64,000 nucleotides of DNA from Simplicispira hankyongi (GCF_003570885.1 NZ_QXJC01000003.1:916536-980535); one strand, 5' to 3'. Shown: positions 19,035 to 28,800, numbered from the stretch's first letter. The notes: generated by a model not told the origin, from the sequence alone. Numbers and translations: made by a program.

Positions 19035-20141
19035 TCAGTACACCGCCGTGCCGCTGGCGGCGGGCACGGCAGCACGGTCGGGCGAATGGGCGAAGAACTG
19101 CCGCATGCAATCGAGCGCGTATTCCACGCCGGCGGCATCGACATCGAGGTGCGTGACAAAGCGCAGGCCGATCAGGCCGGTGGCGAGCACGCCGCGCTGC
19201 TGCAGCCAGTCGAGCAAGGCCGGGCCACGGCCGTCCGCCACATCGACAAACACGATGTTGGTGCTGGCCGAGCGCACCTTGAGGCCGGCTATGCCCTGCA
19301 GGCCGCCCGCCAGTTGCTGCGCCAGGGCGTGGTCTTGCGCCAGCCGGTCCACATGGTGCTCCAGCGCATGCTGCGCCGCAGCGGCCAAGAAGCCGGCCTG
19401 GCGCATGCCGCCACCGGCCATTTTCCGAATCCGCCGCGCCCGCGCGATGAGCTCGCGCGAGCCGCACAGCGCCGACCCGACGGGGGCGCCCAGGCCCTTG
19501 CTGAAGCAGACCGAAAGGCTGTCGAAATGGCCCGCGATCTCGCCGACCCGCGCAAGGGCGCTCTGGCCGGGCGCGGCGGTTGCCACGGCGGCGTTGAATA
19601 CGCGTGCACCATCCAGATGGGTGGCAAGGCCGTGCGCGCGGGCAAGCTCGGTGGCGCCGCGCAGGTAGTCATCGGGCAGGGCGTGGCCGTTCCAGGTGTT
19701 CTCCAGGCACAGCAAGCGGGTGCGTGCGAAATGCGGGTCGTCGGGCTTGATGGCGGCGGCAATGTCGGCCAGCAGCATGCGGCCCTGCGCGTCCTGCACC
19801 AGGGGCTGCGGCTGCACACTGCCCAACACGGCCGCACCCCCGCCTTCATAGCGGTAGGTGTGCGCGTTCTGGCCCACGATGTACTCGTCGCCGCGCTGGC
19901 AATGCGCCAGGATGCCGCAAAGGTTGCTCTGCGTGCCGCTGGGCATGAACAGCGCGGCCTCTTTGCCGGTAATGGCGGCGATGCGCTCCTGCAAGGCATT
20001 GAGGGAAGGGTCGTCACCAAACACGTCGTCCCCGACCGGCGCGGCCACCATGGCGGCGCGCATGGCGGCCGTGGGCTGCGTGACGGTGTCGCTGCGCAGG
20101 TCGACCTGTTGCGTGGAATGGGTGGTGGTCGTGCTGCTCAT
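19035..20141 (-). CDS. ltaE: Low-specificity L-threonine aldolase
   Basis: 368 residues. PLP enzyme cleaving L-threonine/allo-threonine to glycine and acetaldehyde. Blocks: VDLRSDTVTQPTAAMR at the start, VFGDDPSLNALQERIA, ALFMPSGTQSNLCG, THLDGARVFNAA and the Schiff-base lysine in SVCFSKGLGAPVGSAL. Start MSSTTTTHS chosen because CTGGAG lies 6 bases upstream. It is placed between the LysE-type exporter and trpD inside the trp cluster. Confidence 0.93.
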   Translation of the reverse strand: MSSTTTTHSTQQVDLRSDTVTQPTAAMRAAMVAAPVGDDVFGDDPSLNALQERIAAITGKEAALFMPSGTQSNLCGILAHCQRGDEYIVGQNAHTYRYEGGGAAVLGSVQPQPLVQDAQGRMLLADIAAAIKPDDPHFARTRLLCLENTWNGHALPDDYLRGATELARAHGLATHLDGARVFNAAVATAAPGQSALARVGEIAGHFDSLSVCFSKGLGAPVGSALCGSRELIARARRIRKMAGGGMRQAGFLAAAAQHALEHHVDRLAQDHALAQQLAGGLQGIAGLKVRSASTNIVFVDVADGRGPALLDWLQQRGVLATGLIGLRFVTHLDVDAAGVEYALDCMRQFFAHSPDRAAVPAASGTAVY

Positions 20142-20187
20142 GTCGGCTCCAGAAAATGCTTCCACAACGCGTGGCCGTGCCCGCGCA

Positions 20188-20841
20188 TCATGCGGCGGCG
20201 GGCATGTCGCTCAGCGCCAGCCGCACCCCGAAACCGATGAACAGCGTGCCGGCCACGCCGTCCAGCCAGCGCATACCGCGCTGCAAGGCACCCGCGCGCC
20301 GCGCGGCCCACGCGGTGGCCAGGGCCCAGCCGCTGTTGACGAGCGTGCTGTTAAAGGTAAACAAAAGGCCCAGCGCCAGGAACATGGCGCTGGCGTGTGC
20401 GCTGCCCGGGGCAATGAACTGCGGCACGAAGGCCAGGAAGAAGAGCGCCACCTTGGGGTTGAGCACATTGGTGAGAAAGCCGCGGCGAAACACCGTGGAC
20501 AGGTCCACATCCGGCGCGGCGGCGGCGCTCGCCCCCGGAGCGGTGCGCTCGCCGCGCAGGGCGGCGCGCAGCATGCGCGCACCGATCACCACCAGGTACA
20601 GCGCCCCGACCAGCTTGAGCACGCCAAACGCCGTGGCCGACGCGGCGACCAGCGCGCTGACCCCGACGGCCGCCGCCGCCACATGCACGCAGCAGCCTGC
20701 CGAAATACCGAGCGCCGCCACCACGCCGGCGCGGGCGCCACGGCGCGCGGCGTGGGCGATGATGAAGAACACGTCAGGCCCCGGCGTGAGGTTGAGCAGC
20801 AGGCCTGCGGCGACAAACAGCAACCATTGGTGAGCAGCCAT
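20188..20841 (-). CDS. LysE/RhtB-family amino acid exporter
   Basis: 217 residues with about six hydrophobic segments. The N-terminus WLLFVAAGLLLNLTPGPDVF has the family signature TPGPD, and FLTNVLNPKVALFFLAFVPQF is the central RhtB/LysE motif. It exports an amino acid or homoserine-lactone-like solute. The neighbouring threonine aldolase suggests threonine or homoserine, but the substrate cannot be read from sequence. Confidence 0.88.
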   Translation of the reverse strand: MAAHQWLLFVAAGLLLNLTPGPDVFFIIAHAARRGARAGVVAALGISAGCCVHVAAAAVGVSALVAASATAFGVLKLVGALYLVVIGARMLRAALRGERTAPGASAAAAPDVDLSTVFRRGFLTNVLNPKVALFFLAFVPQFIAPGSAHASAMFLALGLLFTFNSTLVNSGWALATAWAARRAGALQRGMRWLDGVAGTLFIGFGVRLALSDMPAAA

Positions 20842-20865
20842 AAGGGTCGATCCAAAAGTTTTGGT

Positions 20866-20912
20866 GTTTTTGGCCTCTAGCGCTTATGCAGAAAGCGCTT
20901 CCAGCTATGATT
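20866..20912 (-). repeat. Dispersed AGCGCTTAT palindrome between trpG and the LysE gene
   Basis: On the minus strand it reads CATAGCTGGAAGCGCTTT, a short loop, then AAGCGCTAGAGGCC and an A-rich tail. The TAG stop codon of trpG lies inside it (ATCATAGCTG). Confidence 0.75.
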
Positions 20913-21507
20913 TCGGGAGTTCATCAGCCCCTTGGAGCAGGAAGTTGCGCAGCAGCGCATGCCCGTGCTCGGAGAGGATGCTCTCGGGGTGGAACTGCAC
21001 ACCCTCGATGGGGAGCTGCTTGTGGCGCACGCCCATGATTTCGCCATCCTCCGTCCAGGCGGTGATCTCCAGCACCTCGGGGCAGCTCGCGCGCTCGATG
21101 GACAGCGAGTGGTAGCGGTTGACCGTGAACTGGCGCGGCAGCCCGGCAAACACCCCCGTCTGCGTGGTGGTGATGACGCTGGTCTTGCCGTGCATGAGCT
21201 GCTGCGCGCGCACGATGCGGCCCCCGAACGCCGCGCCGATGGCCTGGTGGCCCAGGCACACGCCGAGGATCGGCAGCCGACCGGCAAAGTGCGCAATGGC
21301 CGGCACCGAGATACCGGCCTCCTGCGGCGAGCAGGGGCCGGGCGAGACCACCAGCCGGTCCATGGCGCCGGACGCAAGGCGCGCATCCAGATCGGCCAAC
21401 GTGACTTCGTCGTTGCGCACCACTTCCACGTCGGCGCCCAGTTCGCCGAAGTACTGGACGATGTTCCAGGTGAAGCTGTCGTAGTTGTCGATCATCAAGA
21501 GCTTCAT
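20905..21507 (-). CDS. trpG: Anthranilate synthase, glutamine amidotransferase component
   Basis: 200 residues. Class I amidotransferase supplying ammonia to TrpE. Nucleophile in [11 protein letters not shown] (about Cys 84), oxyanion [11 protein letters not shown] and the His-Glu pair in VQFHPESIL. Start [15 protein letters not shown] is the family N-terminus. Its ATG overlaps the stop of the chorismate mutase gene (ATGA). The stop codon is supplied by a palindromic repeat. Confidence 0.96.
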   Translation of the reverse strand: MKLLMIDNYDSFTWNIVQYFGELGADVEVVRNDEVTLADLDARLASGAMDRLVVSPGPCSPQEAGISVPAIAHFAGRLPILGVCLGHQAIGAAFGGRIVRAQQLMHGKTSVITTTQTGVFAGLPRQFTVNRYHSLSIERASCPEVLEITAWTEDGEIMGVRHKQLPIEGVQFHPESILSEHGHALLRNFLLQGADELPKS

Positions 21508-21839
21508 GCGCTTTCTCCCTGGGCAGCGTGGCTGCGCAGCCGCGCGAATTCGCGTTCCTCGAAGGCGATGCAGGCCTCCATCAGGCTGCGGTAGATCTGC
21601 TCGATGACGTCGCTGTCGCCGCCTTCCTTCGAGGCCCCGCGGCGCACGCGCTGCACGATGTCTTCGATGCGCGCCTCGTCCCGCACCTGGCTGGCGCGCT
21701 GCTTGATGCGCGCGGCCTGCGTCATGTAGCCGACGCGCTCGACCAGCAGCGGCACCAGCACGTCGTCGAGCGCATTGATGGCGCGGCGCACGTCCTGCAT
21801 GTCCTGGCAGGGCTTCACTTTTTCGATCGCGCGTGTCAT
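21504..21839 (-). CDS. AroQ-class chorismate mutase (PchB-like)
   Basis: 111 residues, all-helical AroQ fold. Conserved residues lie in [20 protein letters not shown], then [28 protein letters not shown] and [10 protein letters not shown], which provide the buried Arg/Lys/Glu site. It rearranges chorismate to prephenate; its small size and sequence style also resemble isochorismate-pyruvate lyases. ATGA overlaps link it to trpE upstream and trpG downstream, so it is made together with both anthranilate synthase subunits although its reaction competes with theirs. Confidence 0.85.
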   Translation of the reverse strand: MTRAIEKVKPCQDMQDVRRAINALDDVLVPLLVERVGYMTQAARIKQRASQVRDEARIEDIVQRVRRGASKEGGDSDVIEQIYRSLMEACIAFEEREFARLRSHAAQGESA

Positions 21840-23335
21840 TCCAGGCCCTCCTCGACCAGTTCTGCGGCGCGCAGGATGGCGCGCGCCTTGTGTTCGGTCT
21901 CGCGCCATTCGAGCTCGGGCACCGAATCGGCCACCACGCCGGCCGCGGCCTGCACGTACAGCTCGCCGTCCTTGACGATGGCGGTGCGAATCGCGATCGC
22001 CACGTCCATATCGCCCGCGTAGCTCAGATACCCGCAGGCGCCGCCATACAGGCCGCGTTTGGTGGGTTCCAACTGGTCGATGAGCTCCATGGCGTGCACC
22101 TTGGGCGCGCCGGTCAGCGTGCCGGCCGGGAAGGTGGCGCGCAGCACGTCCATGTTGCTCATGCCGGGCTTCAGAATGCCTTCGACGTTGCTCACGATGT
22201 GCATGACGTGGCTGTAGCGCTCCACCGCAAAGGCCTCAGTCACTTTCACGGTGCCGGTCTGGGCGATGCGGCCGATGTCGTTGCGCGCCAGGTCGATCAG
22301 CATGACGTGCTCGGCGCGCTCCTTGGGGTCGTTGATCAGCTCCTGCTCGGTGCGCTTGTCCAGTTCGGGCGTGGCGGCGCGCGGGCGCGTACCGGCCAGC
22401 GGGCGGATCGTCACCTTCTCGCCGAGATCGGTTTTCTCCTGGCGCACCAGAATCTCCGGGCTGGCCCCCACCACGTGGCTGTCGCCAAAGTGGTAGTAGT
22501 ACATGTAGGGGCTGGGGTTGAGCGAGCGCAGCGCCCGGTAGAGCGACAGCGGACTGGCATCGAAGCGCTTGTGGATGCGCTGGCCCACCTGCACCTGCAT
22601 GAAGTCGCCGCCGGCAATCAGCTCTTTGGCGCGCTCCACAGCCGCCAGGTAGTCCGCCTTGGCGAAATCGCGCTGCGCCGGGTGGCCCTGGCTGGCCTGC
22701 ACCTGCGGCGCGCTGACCGAATAGCGCAATTGCTCGCGCAAACTGCGCAAACGCTTCTTGGCGCCGCTGTAGGCCTCAGGGCGCGCCGGATCGGCGTAAA
22801 CGATGAGGTAGAGCTTGCCCGACAGGTTGTCGATAACCGCCAGCTCTTCACACTGCAGCAGCAGGATGTCGGGCATGCCCAGGGTGTCGGGCGGGCAGCT
22901 GTGCTCCAGCTTTTTCTCGATGTGGCGCACCACGTCGTAGCCAAAGTAGCCCGCGAGGCCCCCGCAGAACCGGGGCAGGCCCGGCCGCAGCGCCACCTTG
23001 AAGCGCTTCTGGTAGGCCTCGACGAAATCGAGCGGGTTGCCGGGCGCGCTTTCGACCACCTGGCCGTCGGTCACCACTTCGGTCACCGCGTCGGCACCGA
23101 AGCCGCGCGAGCGCAAGAGCGTGCGCGCCGGCAGGCCAATGAAGCTGTAGCGGCCAAAGCGCTCGCCGCCGACCACCGATTCGAGCAGGAAGCTGTACGC
23201 GCCATTGCCTTGGGCATGCGCCAGCTTGAGGTAAAGGGAGAGCGGGGTTTCGAGATCCGCAAACGCCTCGATCATGAGGGGAATGCGGTTGTAGCCTTCG
23301 CGAGCGAGGCTGTGGAATTCAAGTTCAGTGATCAC
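21836..23335 (-). CDS. trpE: Anthranilate synthase component I
   Basis: 499 residues from GTG at 23335. Converts chorismate plus ammonia to anthranilate. The feedback-site motif LLES is present ([18 protein letters not shown]). The chorismate-binding domain has [49 protein letters not shown] and [22 protein letters not shown] was chosen because family similarity begins at [10 protein letters not shown] and AGGA lies 7 bases upstream. That AGGA sits in the 3' arm of a small hairpin (23344-23360). Confidence 0.95.
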   Translation of the reverse strand: MITELEFHSLAREGYNRIPLMIEAFADLETPLSLYLKLAHAQGNGAYSFLLESVVGGERFGRYSFIGLPARTLLRSRGFGADAVTEVVTDGQVVESAPGNPLDFVEAYQKRFKVALRPGLPRFCGGLAGYFGYDVVRHIEKKLEHSCPPDTLGMPDILLLQCEELAVIDNLSGKLYLIVYADPARPEAYSGAKKRLRSLREQLRYSVSAPQVQASQGHPAQRDFAKADYLAAVERAKELIAGGDFMQVQVGQRIHKRFDASPLSLYRALRSLNPSPYMYYYHFGDSHVVGASPEILVRQEKTDLGEKVTIRPLAGTRPRAATPELDKRTEQELINDPKERAEHVMLIDLARNDIGRIAQTGTVKVTEAFAVERYSHVMHIVSNVEGILKPGMSNMDVLRATFPAGTLTGAPKVHAMELIDQLEPTKRGLYGGACGYLSYAGDMDVAIAIRTAIVKDGELYVQAAAGVVADSVPELEWRETEHKARAILRAAELVEEGLE

Positions 23336-23343
23336 GGAGGTGT

Positions 23344-23360
23344 CCTGCCAAGGCGGCAGG
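23344..23360 (-). promoter_or_regulatory. Small hairpin covering the trpE ribosome site
   Basis: On the minus strand CCTGCC pairs with GGCAGG around a 5-base loop. The AGGA of the trpE ribosome site is part of or adjacent to the second arm, 7 bases before the GTG start. It could limit initiation unless opened by upstream translation. Confidence 0.35.
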
Positions 23361-23395
23361 CGGGCCAGCAGGCTGGCGCGCCGGGGTTCATCGTA

Positions 23396-23413
23396 GGGGG
23401 CCTGGAGGCCCCC
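23396..23413 (-). promoter_or_regulatory. Strong GC hairpin in the trpE leader
   Basis: Perfect 7-bp G/C arms (GGGGGCC / GGCCCCC) with a 4-base loop, between the putative leader peptide stop and trpE. There is no U tract, so it is not a standard intrinsic terminator. Confidence 0.4.
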
Positions 23414-23444
23414 GGGGCGGGCGCCAGGCAGCAGGCCGGACGCT

Positions 23445-23528
23445 CTAACAACGCGGTGCAGTGCGAGCCCGCCAGGGCCAGGCTCCCCGGTCGCTGCGAC
23501 CTGCGATGAATGCGCGGTGAATGAACAT
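23445..23528 (-). CDS. Possible trp leader peptide (27 residues, contains Trp-Pro-Trp)
   Basis: A short open frame MFIHRAFIAGRS...GAWPWRARTAPRC lies about 110 bases upstream of trpE on the same strand. Two Trp codons (TGG CCC TGG) lie near its end, and it is followed by a strong hairpin, a layout reminiscent of trp attenuators. TACACT, a fair -10 hexamer, lies just upstream of its ATG, so the transcript might be leaderless. No good ribosome site or U tract is seen, so this remains tentative. Confidence 0.35.
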   Translation of the reverse strand: MFIHRAFIAGRSDRGAWPWRARTAPRC

Positions 23529-23677
23529 CCGGCAAAGTGTAGCAAACCGCGCGTGCACGGTGCGTTGGATGGCCTCAAAACGGAACCCGGCTGTTAAGCG
23601 AAAACCCTGTTGCGCAAGCCAGAACAATTTGCAACACTCAATAAAATAGTACGAACGTTCTTTTTTTAGGAGTCGCT

Positions 23678-24265
23678 ATGCCACGGTTTTCCCGTACCGC
23701 CCTCACCTGTCTTCTCAGCGCCCTGCTGGCTGCAGGCACTTATGCGGCTCCCGTCACTCTGGCGGATGTGAAATACGCGGACAGCATGAAGCTGCAGGAT
23801 TCCGCGCTGCAACTCAATGGTGCAGGCATTCGCTACAAAGCCATTTTCAAGGTCTATACCGCAGGCTTGTACCTGGAAAAGAAGGCCTCGACACCGGCGG
23901 AAGTGTTTGCCTTGGCAGGGCCCAAGCGCCTGTCCATCACCATGCTGCGCGAAATCGATTCGACGGAACTAGGCAAGCTGTTCTCCCGCGGCATGGAAGA
24001 CAACATGGACCGCGCCTCATTCTCCAAGCTCATCCCTGGCGTGCTGCGCATGAGCCAGATTTTCTCTGACCACAAAAAGCTTGAGGCAGGCGACAGCTTC
24101 ATGATCGATTGGGTGCCAGGCAAGGGCACCATCATCACGGTCAAGGGCGTGGTCCAGGGCGAACCGTTCAAGGAACCCGCCTTCTTCAACGCCTTGCTCG
24201 GTATCTGGCTGGGCAACAAGCCGGCCGACTGGAAGCTCAAGGACGCCCTGCTCGGCAAGGACTGA
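23678..24265 (+). CDS. Chalcone isomerase-like periplasmic protein
   Basis: 195 residues. Signal peptide (about 1-23: RTALTCLLSALLAAGTYAAP). The mature part has family blocks YADSMKLQDSALQLNGAGIRY, KVYTAGLYLEKKA, KRLSITMLREIDS and FMIDWVPGKGTIITVKGV, plus NALLGIWLGNKPAD near the end. Bacterial members share the chalcone isomerase fold but usually lack flavonoid substrates; their role is unknown, with fatty-acid binding proposed for related folds. TTAGGAG is well placed before the ATG. Confidence 0.85.
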   Translation: MPRFSRTALTCLLSALLAAGTYAAPVTLADVKYADSMKLQDSALQLNGAGIRYKAIFKVYTAGLYLEKKASTPAEVFALAGPKRLSITMLREIDSTELGKLFSRGMEDNMDRASFSKLIPGVLRMSQIFSDHKKLEAGDSFMIDWVPGKGTIITVKGVVQGEPFKEPAFFNALLGIWLGNKPADWKLKDALLGKD

Positions 24266-24312
24266 GCCGCCTGTTTCGCCGCACCGAGCCAGCAAACTTG
24301 AGGCCTGTCGCT

Positions 24313-25023
24313 TCAAGCGCCATGGGCGAGCGCTGCAAGCGAATCCACCCAGGCGTCGGCGTCCACCTCGCGCGCTGGACGGCCATGGTTGTAGCCGTAG
24401 GTCACCAGCAGTACCGGACAGCCTGCAGCGCGTGCCGCTTGGGCGTCGTTGGCCGAGTCGCCAATCATCAAGGTGCGCGCCGGCTGCACGCCCAGGGCGT
24501 CGCAGGTGCGCAGCAGCGGCAGGGGATCGGGCTTCTTCGCCTCGAAGGCATCGCCACCCGATACCTGAATAAACAAGGCACGCAGGCCCATGCCGACGAG
24601 CAGCGCCTCGGCGAACGCCGTGGGCTTGTTGGTGACGCAGGCCAGGCGCAGGCCGGCACCGGCGAGCGACTCCAGGCCCTCGCGCACCCCTGGATAGACC
24701 TGTGCGTACTGGCCGTTGATGGCATGGTAGTGCCGCTGGTAAGCGGGCCAGGCGCGGGTGTAGAGCGCTTCTATTTCAGTAGCATCAATCGCTTGGCCAT
24801 TCTGCCGGAGCACGTGATTTAGCACGGATTTGAGCAAATGCTCGGAGCCCTTGCCGACCATTTTTCCGATCAACCCGGCGCCAATCGCTGGCAAATCGAG
24901 CTCTGCGAGCATGCGGCCCAGTGCCTCGGCGAAATCGCCCAGCGTGTCCACCATCGTGCCATCCAGATCGACCATCGCGGCGTCCACATCGAACCTGTAC
25001 CCCGACACCCCCAATATGGCCAT
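24313..25023 (-). CDS. gph: Phosphoglycolate phosphatase
   Basis: 236 residues. HAD-superfamily phosphatase with nucleophile motif VDLDGTMVDTLGD, motif II CVTNKP, and motif III/IV KPDPLPLL and MIGDSANDAQAA. It removes phosphate from 2-phosphoglycolate, a DNA-repair and photorespiratory by-product. A GGAGG ribosome site precedes the ATG. In many proteobacteria gph lies between rpe and trpE; here rpe is about 10 kb away with the giant glucan synthase gene in between. An AT-rich stretch near 24766-24800 may be a decayed palindromic repeat. Confidence 0.9.
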   Translation of the reverse strand: MAILGVSGYRFDVDAAMVDLDGTMVDTLGDFAEALGRMLAELDLPAIGAGLIGKMVGKGSEHLLKSVLNHVLRQNGQAIDATEIEALYTRAWPAYQRHYHAINGQYAQVYPGVREGLESLAGAGLRLACVTNKPTAFAEALLVGMGLRALFIQVSGGDAFEAKKPDPLPLLRTCDALGVQPARTLMIGDSANDAQAARAAGCPVLLVTYGYNHGRPAREVDADAWVDSLAALAHGA

Positions 25024-25166
25024 GCTGCCCCTCCAAGCGAGAAAGTGTGCGAGTTTAGGGGACGTGCGCTGTCATCAACGTCTGACAGACAGCCCCCCCA
25101 TGGGCAGGCCATGCTGCTGGCCATGCCCTGCCTTCCGGCAGAGCACTGCACCACAAAGGAATTGCC

Positions 25167-25565
25167 ATGCACCCCATTCGATACACCTTGTCGCTTGCGC
25201 CCCTGACGCTACTGCTGCTGGTCGGCACAGCGCAGGCCGCCGCACCCAGCGACGCGGCACACCAACGCTACGAGCAGGACCGCCAGGCCTGCCTGAGCGG
25301 CAACACCTGGGAGGCACGCGATACCTGCCTCCGGGAAGCCGGCGCTGCCTTGCAGGCTTCGCGCCGCGGCAATCTGACCAGCGACGATGCCACGCGCCTG
25401 GCCGACAACGCCTTGCAACGCTGCGACGTGTTCAAGAACCACGAGGACCAAGCCGCTTGCGTGGCCCGTGTGCAGGATGCAAGCAAGGTCAGCGGCTCGG
25501 TGAAGGAGGGCGGTTTGCTGCGCGAGAGCGTGACCACCACCACGACGGTCGTGGAACCCAAGTAG
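25167..25565 (+). CDS. Hypothetical small secreted protein
   Basis: 132 residues, family not recognised. A signal peptide is clear (SLAPLTLLLLVGTAQAAA, cleavage near residue 25). The mature part has four cysteines in DRQACLSG, ARDTCLREA, LQRCDVF and QAACVARV, likely two disulfides. It ends with a Thr/Val-rich tail (ESVTTTTTVVEPK). Probably periplasmic. It is followed by an intrinsic-terminator-like hairpin, so it seems to be a single-gene unit. Confidence 0.7.
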   Translation: MHPIRYTLSLAPLTLLLLVGTAQAAAPSDAAHQRYEQDRQACLSGNTWEARDTCLREAGAALQASRRGNLTSDDATRLADNALQRCDVFKNHEDQAACVARVQDASKVSGSVKEGGLLRESVTTTTTVVEPK

Positions 25566-25617
25566 CCCTAGGCAAGCAGATCGGGCCCTGCGAAAACGGG
25601 CTCCGCTTTCAAACCGC

Positions 25618-25649
25618 AAGGTAGGCGTGCACAGCGACCTACCTTTTTG
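25618..25649 (+). terminator. Intrinsic terminator of the small secreted protein gene
   Basis: AAGGTAGG pairs exactly with CCTACCTT around a 12-base loop, followed by a short T run (TTTTTG). Confidence 0.6.
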
Positions 25650-25667
25650 TATGTCTCTGTCCGGCCT

Positions 25668-25831
25668 AAGGCGATGCTGAATAAGTCAGCGCGATGACGC
25701 GCGCCGTGCATTGGGATGGGATGCAAGGCGCAAACCGCAGCCATAGCCGCAGCTATGGCGAGGATTTGCAACGCCGCAGACCGCCCGAAGCACGGATGCG
25801 CGGCGCGTGAGGGACTTGTTCAGCATGGCCC
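25668..25831. repeat. 165-bp foldback (MITE-like) element
   Basis: Both ends carry ATGCTGAA-T/C-AAGTC in inverted orientation (25674-25687 and 25812-25826). The interior is one long imperfect palindrome centred near 25750, whose tip is a perfect 8-bp hairpin (GCCATAGC / GCTATGGC). It has no coding capacity and lies in the gap between two convergent genes. Confidence 0.6.
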
Positions 25832-25899
25832 TAACGCCGGCATTGCCCTGCGCGCAAGACCACGGGCAGATGCCGATACCACCTGCCCCGGTACATGCC

Positions 25900-28800
25900 C
25901 TACACCGTAGGCACCGAGGCAACCTGTTTCGGTGCCGCATTGCGCGAGACGACCACCAAGTAGCGGCCACCTTCGTCACCAGTCGGCAACACAGCCCACT
26001 CCCCTACCCCCAGCATCTGCACGCCCTTCTGTCGGGCTTCAGAGAGCGCACCGTGCACATCTTCGAAGCACACCGTGAAGTGGTGCGTGGCGCCGCCGCG
26101 GACCAATTGGAGGTGAATCTGCGGCCAATGGCCAGGAAGGCAGGGCCGCAGGCGCACGCGCTCTGCCTGCACTTCAAGGCCCAGAATGGATTCGACCGCC
26201 GCACGGTGCATCCAGGCCGCTGACCCGGTGTACCAGCTCCACCCGCCGCGCCCCACATACGGCGCCTCGGTGTAGACATCGCCCGCCATGGCATAGGGTT
26301 CGAGCGCGTAGGCCGCCTTTTGCTCTGGATCGGCGTTGCGGTGCGCCGGGCTCAGCTGGGTGAAGGTGCGGTAAGCGCCATCGCCATCGCCCAGCCGCGC
26401 CTGGGCCATCAGCTTCCAGACGCCGGCGTGCGAATACTGGCCGCCGTTCTCCCGCACACCGGGCGGATAGGCCTGGATGTAGCCGGCGCTTGGCTCCATG
26501 TGCTGCAGCGGCGGCGTGAGCAGGCGGTTGAGGCCAGCGTTCTCGTCTACCAACAGCTCAGCGACCGCAGCCATGGCCAGGTGTTGGCGCTCGGGCGTTG
26601 CCGCCCCGGACAGCACGCTCCAGACCTGTGCAATCAGGTCGATGCGGCACTCGGCCGCGTCGCGCGTGCCCAGCGGCGTGCCGTCGTCGAAGAAGGCGCG
26701 TTTGAACCACGCGCCGTCCCAGGCCGGTCCGGCCAACGCCGTGCGCCAGCCTTGCGCGGCCTGGCGCCAGCGGTCAACGCGTTCATGGTCGGCGCGTGCC
26801 TCGGCCAGGGGCAGGAACGCATCGGTCACGGCGCACAGGAACCAGGCCAGCCAGACCGATTCGCCGCGCCCCTTGTCGCCGACAAGGTTCATGCCGTCGT
26901 TCCAGTCGCCGGAGCCGATCAGGGGAAGGCCGTGCACGCCGACCTTGAGGCTGCTGTCCAAGGCCCGGGCGCAGTGCTCATAGAGGCTGGCCGACGCGCT
27001 GCTCACGGTCGGCACGAAGTAGGCGTCGTGCCCGCCTTCGGGTATGGCCGGCCCGTCCAGAAATGCCACCGCTTCGTCAAGCACGGCCACATCGCCCGTC
27101 ACTTGAACGTAGCGCGCCACGGCTTCGGGCAGCCACAGCAGATCGTCGGAGCAGTGGGTGCGCACCCCGGCGCCCGTGGGCGGGTGCCACCAGTGCTGCA
27201 CGTCGCCTTCCTCGAACTGGCGCGAGGCCGACAGCAGGAGCTGCTGGCGCAGCAAGTCCGGCGCGACGATGGCCAGGGCCATGGCGTCCTGAAGTTGGTC
27301 GCGAAAACCGAAAGCGCCGCCCGCCTGGTAAAACCCCGCACGCCCCCACATGCGGCAACCCACCGCCTGGTACAGCAGCCAGTGGTTGACCAGCGCATCG
27401 AACAAGGGGTCGGGCGTTTGCACCTGCACGGGCGCCAGCAGTTGCGCCCACTGCGCATGCGCCGCCGTTTCCCGGCGCGAGGCGTCTTGCGCCGCGCTTT
27501 CATCCAGACACACCCGAGCGAGCGCAAGCGCCTCCTCGTGGCTTGCACCATGGCCCAGCAGAAAGACGCAATCCCGGCCAGATCCGGCCGGCACCTCCAG
27601 CGGGCACGACAGCGCAGCACAAGGGTCCAGCCCCAGACCTGCCTGCTCGGCCAGGTGATCGGGCACGACACGGTGGCCGCGCGCGTCAAAAAACTCGCGC
27701 CGGTCGCAGGTCCAGTCGATAGGCGCAGGCTGCGCCTGCGGCGTGCAAACGGCAAAGAACGCCGTGCTGCCACCGTAGCCCGATTGGGCGTCGCGCTGGA
27801 TGGCAAGCAGCACCGGCACCGGTGCGCTGGGCGCAGCAGCCATCTCGCCGCCATCGCACGCGGTGGCAACGCTCTGGCGGTCCAGGCGCTGGCTGCCCAT
27901 CACCCACTCGATCAGACCGACAGCACGCAGGCGCAGCGTCTCACTCCCGAGGTTGGTGATGGCCAGGCGCACTTGTTTGAACGGGCGCTGCGGGTCCACG
28001 CACCAGCTCGTGCGCACCGCCAGATCGCCATGGCGCTGCTCAATCACGGTGAGCCCCTGGCCGTGCTCGATCTTGCGCACGCCTTCGAACCCTTTGCCCA
28101 CGCCAAACAGCGCCTTGGTGCGCACGTTCTGCAGCCAGAAGGTCTCGCCGCCGGGGTCGGAGACGGGATCGTTGGACCAGACCGTGAGCTTGTGCTGCTG
28201 GCTGTTGCCGGCCCAGCTGTAGCCGGCGCCGGCTTCCGACACCTGCGTGCCGAAATCCGGGTTGGCCAGCACATTGATCCACGGGCGCGAGAGCTGCTGT
28301 TGCGCTGTGATGTCAAAGCGGAACGCTCCGCTCTGCGCGTCGAATTCGCCTGTCGGCGCACCGCCTGGGTTGCCGGCGAGTGGCGGATTCGGCGACGCAG
28401 GGTTCTGGTCGATGCGTGCATCCAGCGCAGCGTCGTGCCACTGCGCCAGGTCGTGCACTTGCTGCGGCAGCGGCCGCCCGTCGGCCGACAAGCGTACCCG
28501 CGCCAGCATGCGCAGCGTCGTGAGTTCTTGGTCGGAGAGTTCGGGCAGGCGCAACAGGTGCATCCCGCAGGCCCGCGCCGGGTCCACATCCGTGCTCTGC
28601 GCCTTGTGGACTTCCTGCAGTTCCTGAAGGGCGAGCTGCAGCGGCATCTGGTAGGACGGTGGTTCAGCGTTGACCACCACCAGGTCACATGGCAGCCCCC
28701 CCCAGGACCACAGCCGCAGCGCCTGCACCATCGAGCGCACCAGCCGCACCCCGTGCCCTGCGCTGATTTCCACCAACAGCATGGGGCGATCGCCCGAGAT

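Larger units (their letters stand above)
23336..23677. other. Divergent intergenic region between trpE and the chalcone-isomerase-like gene
   Basis: 342 bp. It holds the trpE leader elements listed separately on the minus strand, including a perfect 6+1+6 hairpin (23489-23501). The last ~60 bp before 23678 are AT-rich (AATAAAATAGTACG) and likely hold the plus-strand promoter, with a clear ribosome site TTAGGAG at 23667-23673. I see no further gene. Confidence 0.5.
25566..25899. other. Intergenic region with terminator and foldback element
   Basis: 334 bp between the small secreted protein gene and the 3' end of the glucan synthase gene. It contains the terminator and the foldback element listed separately. 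No gene is seen. Confidence 0.6.

Noticed and set aside
22411..22617. Short frames inside trpE and other genes as nested genes
   Set aside because: They have Arg/Ser/Pro-rich composition typical of wrong-frame translation of high-GC DNA and no ribosome sites.
24766..24800. A further copy of the AGCGCTTAT palindrome inside gph
   Set aside because: GAGCGCTTCTATTTCAGTAG resembles the family but aligns only over a short part, so it is not listed as a repeat.
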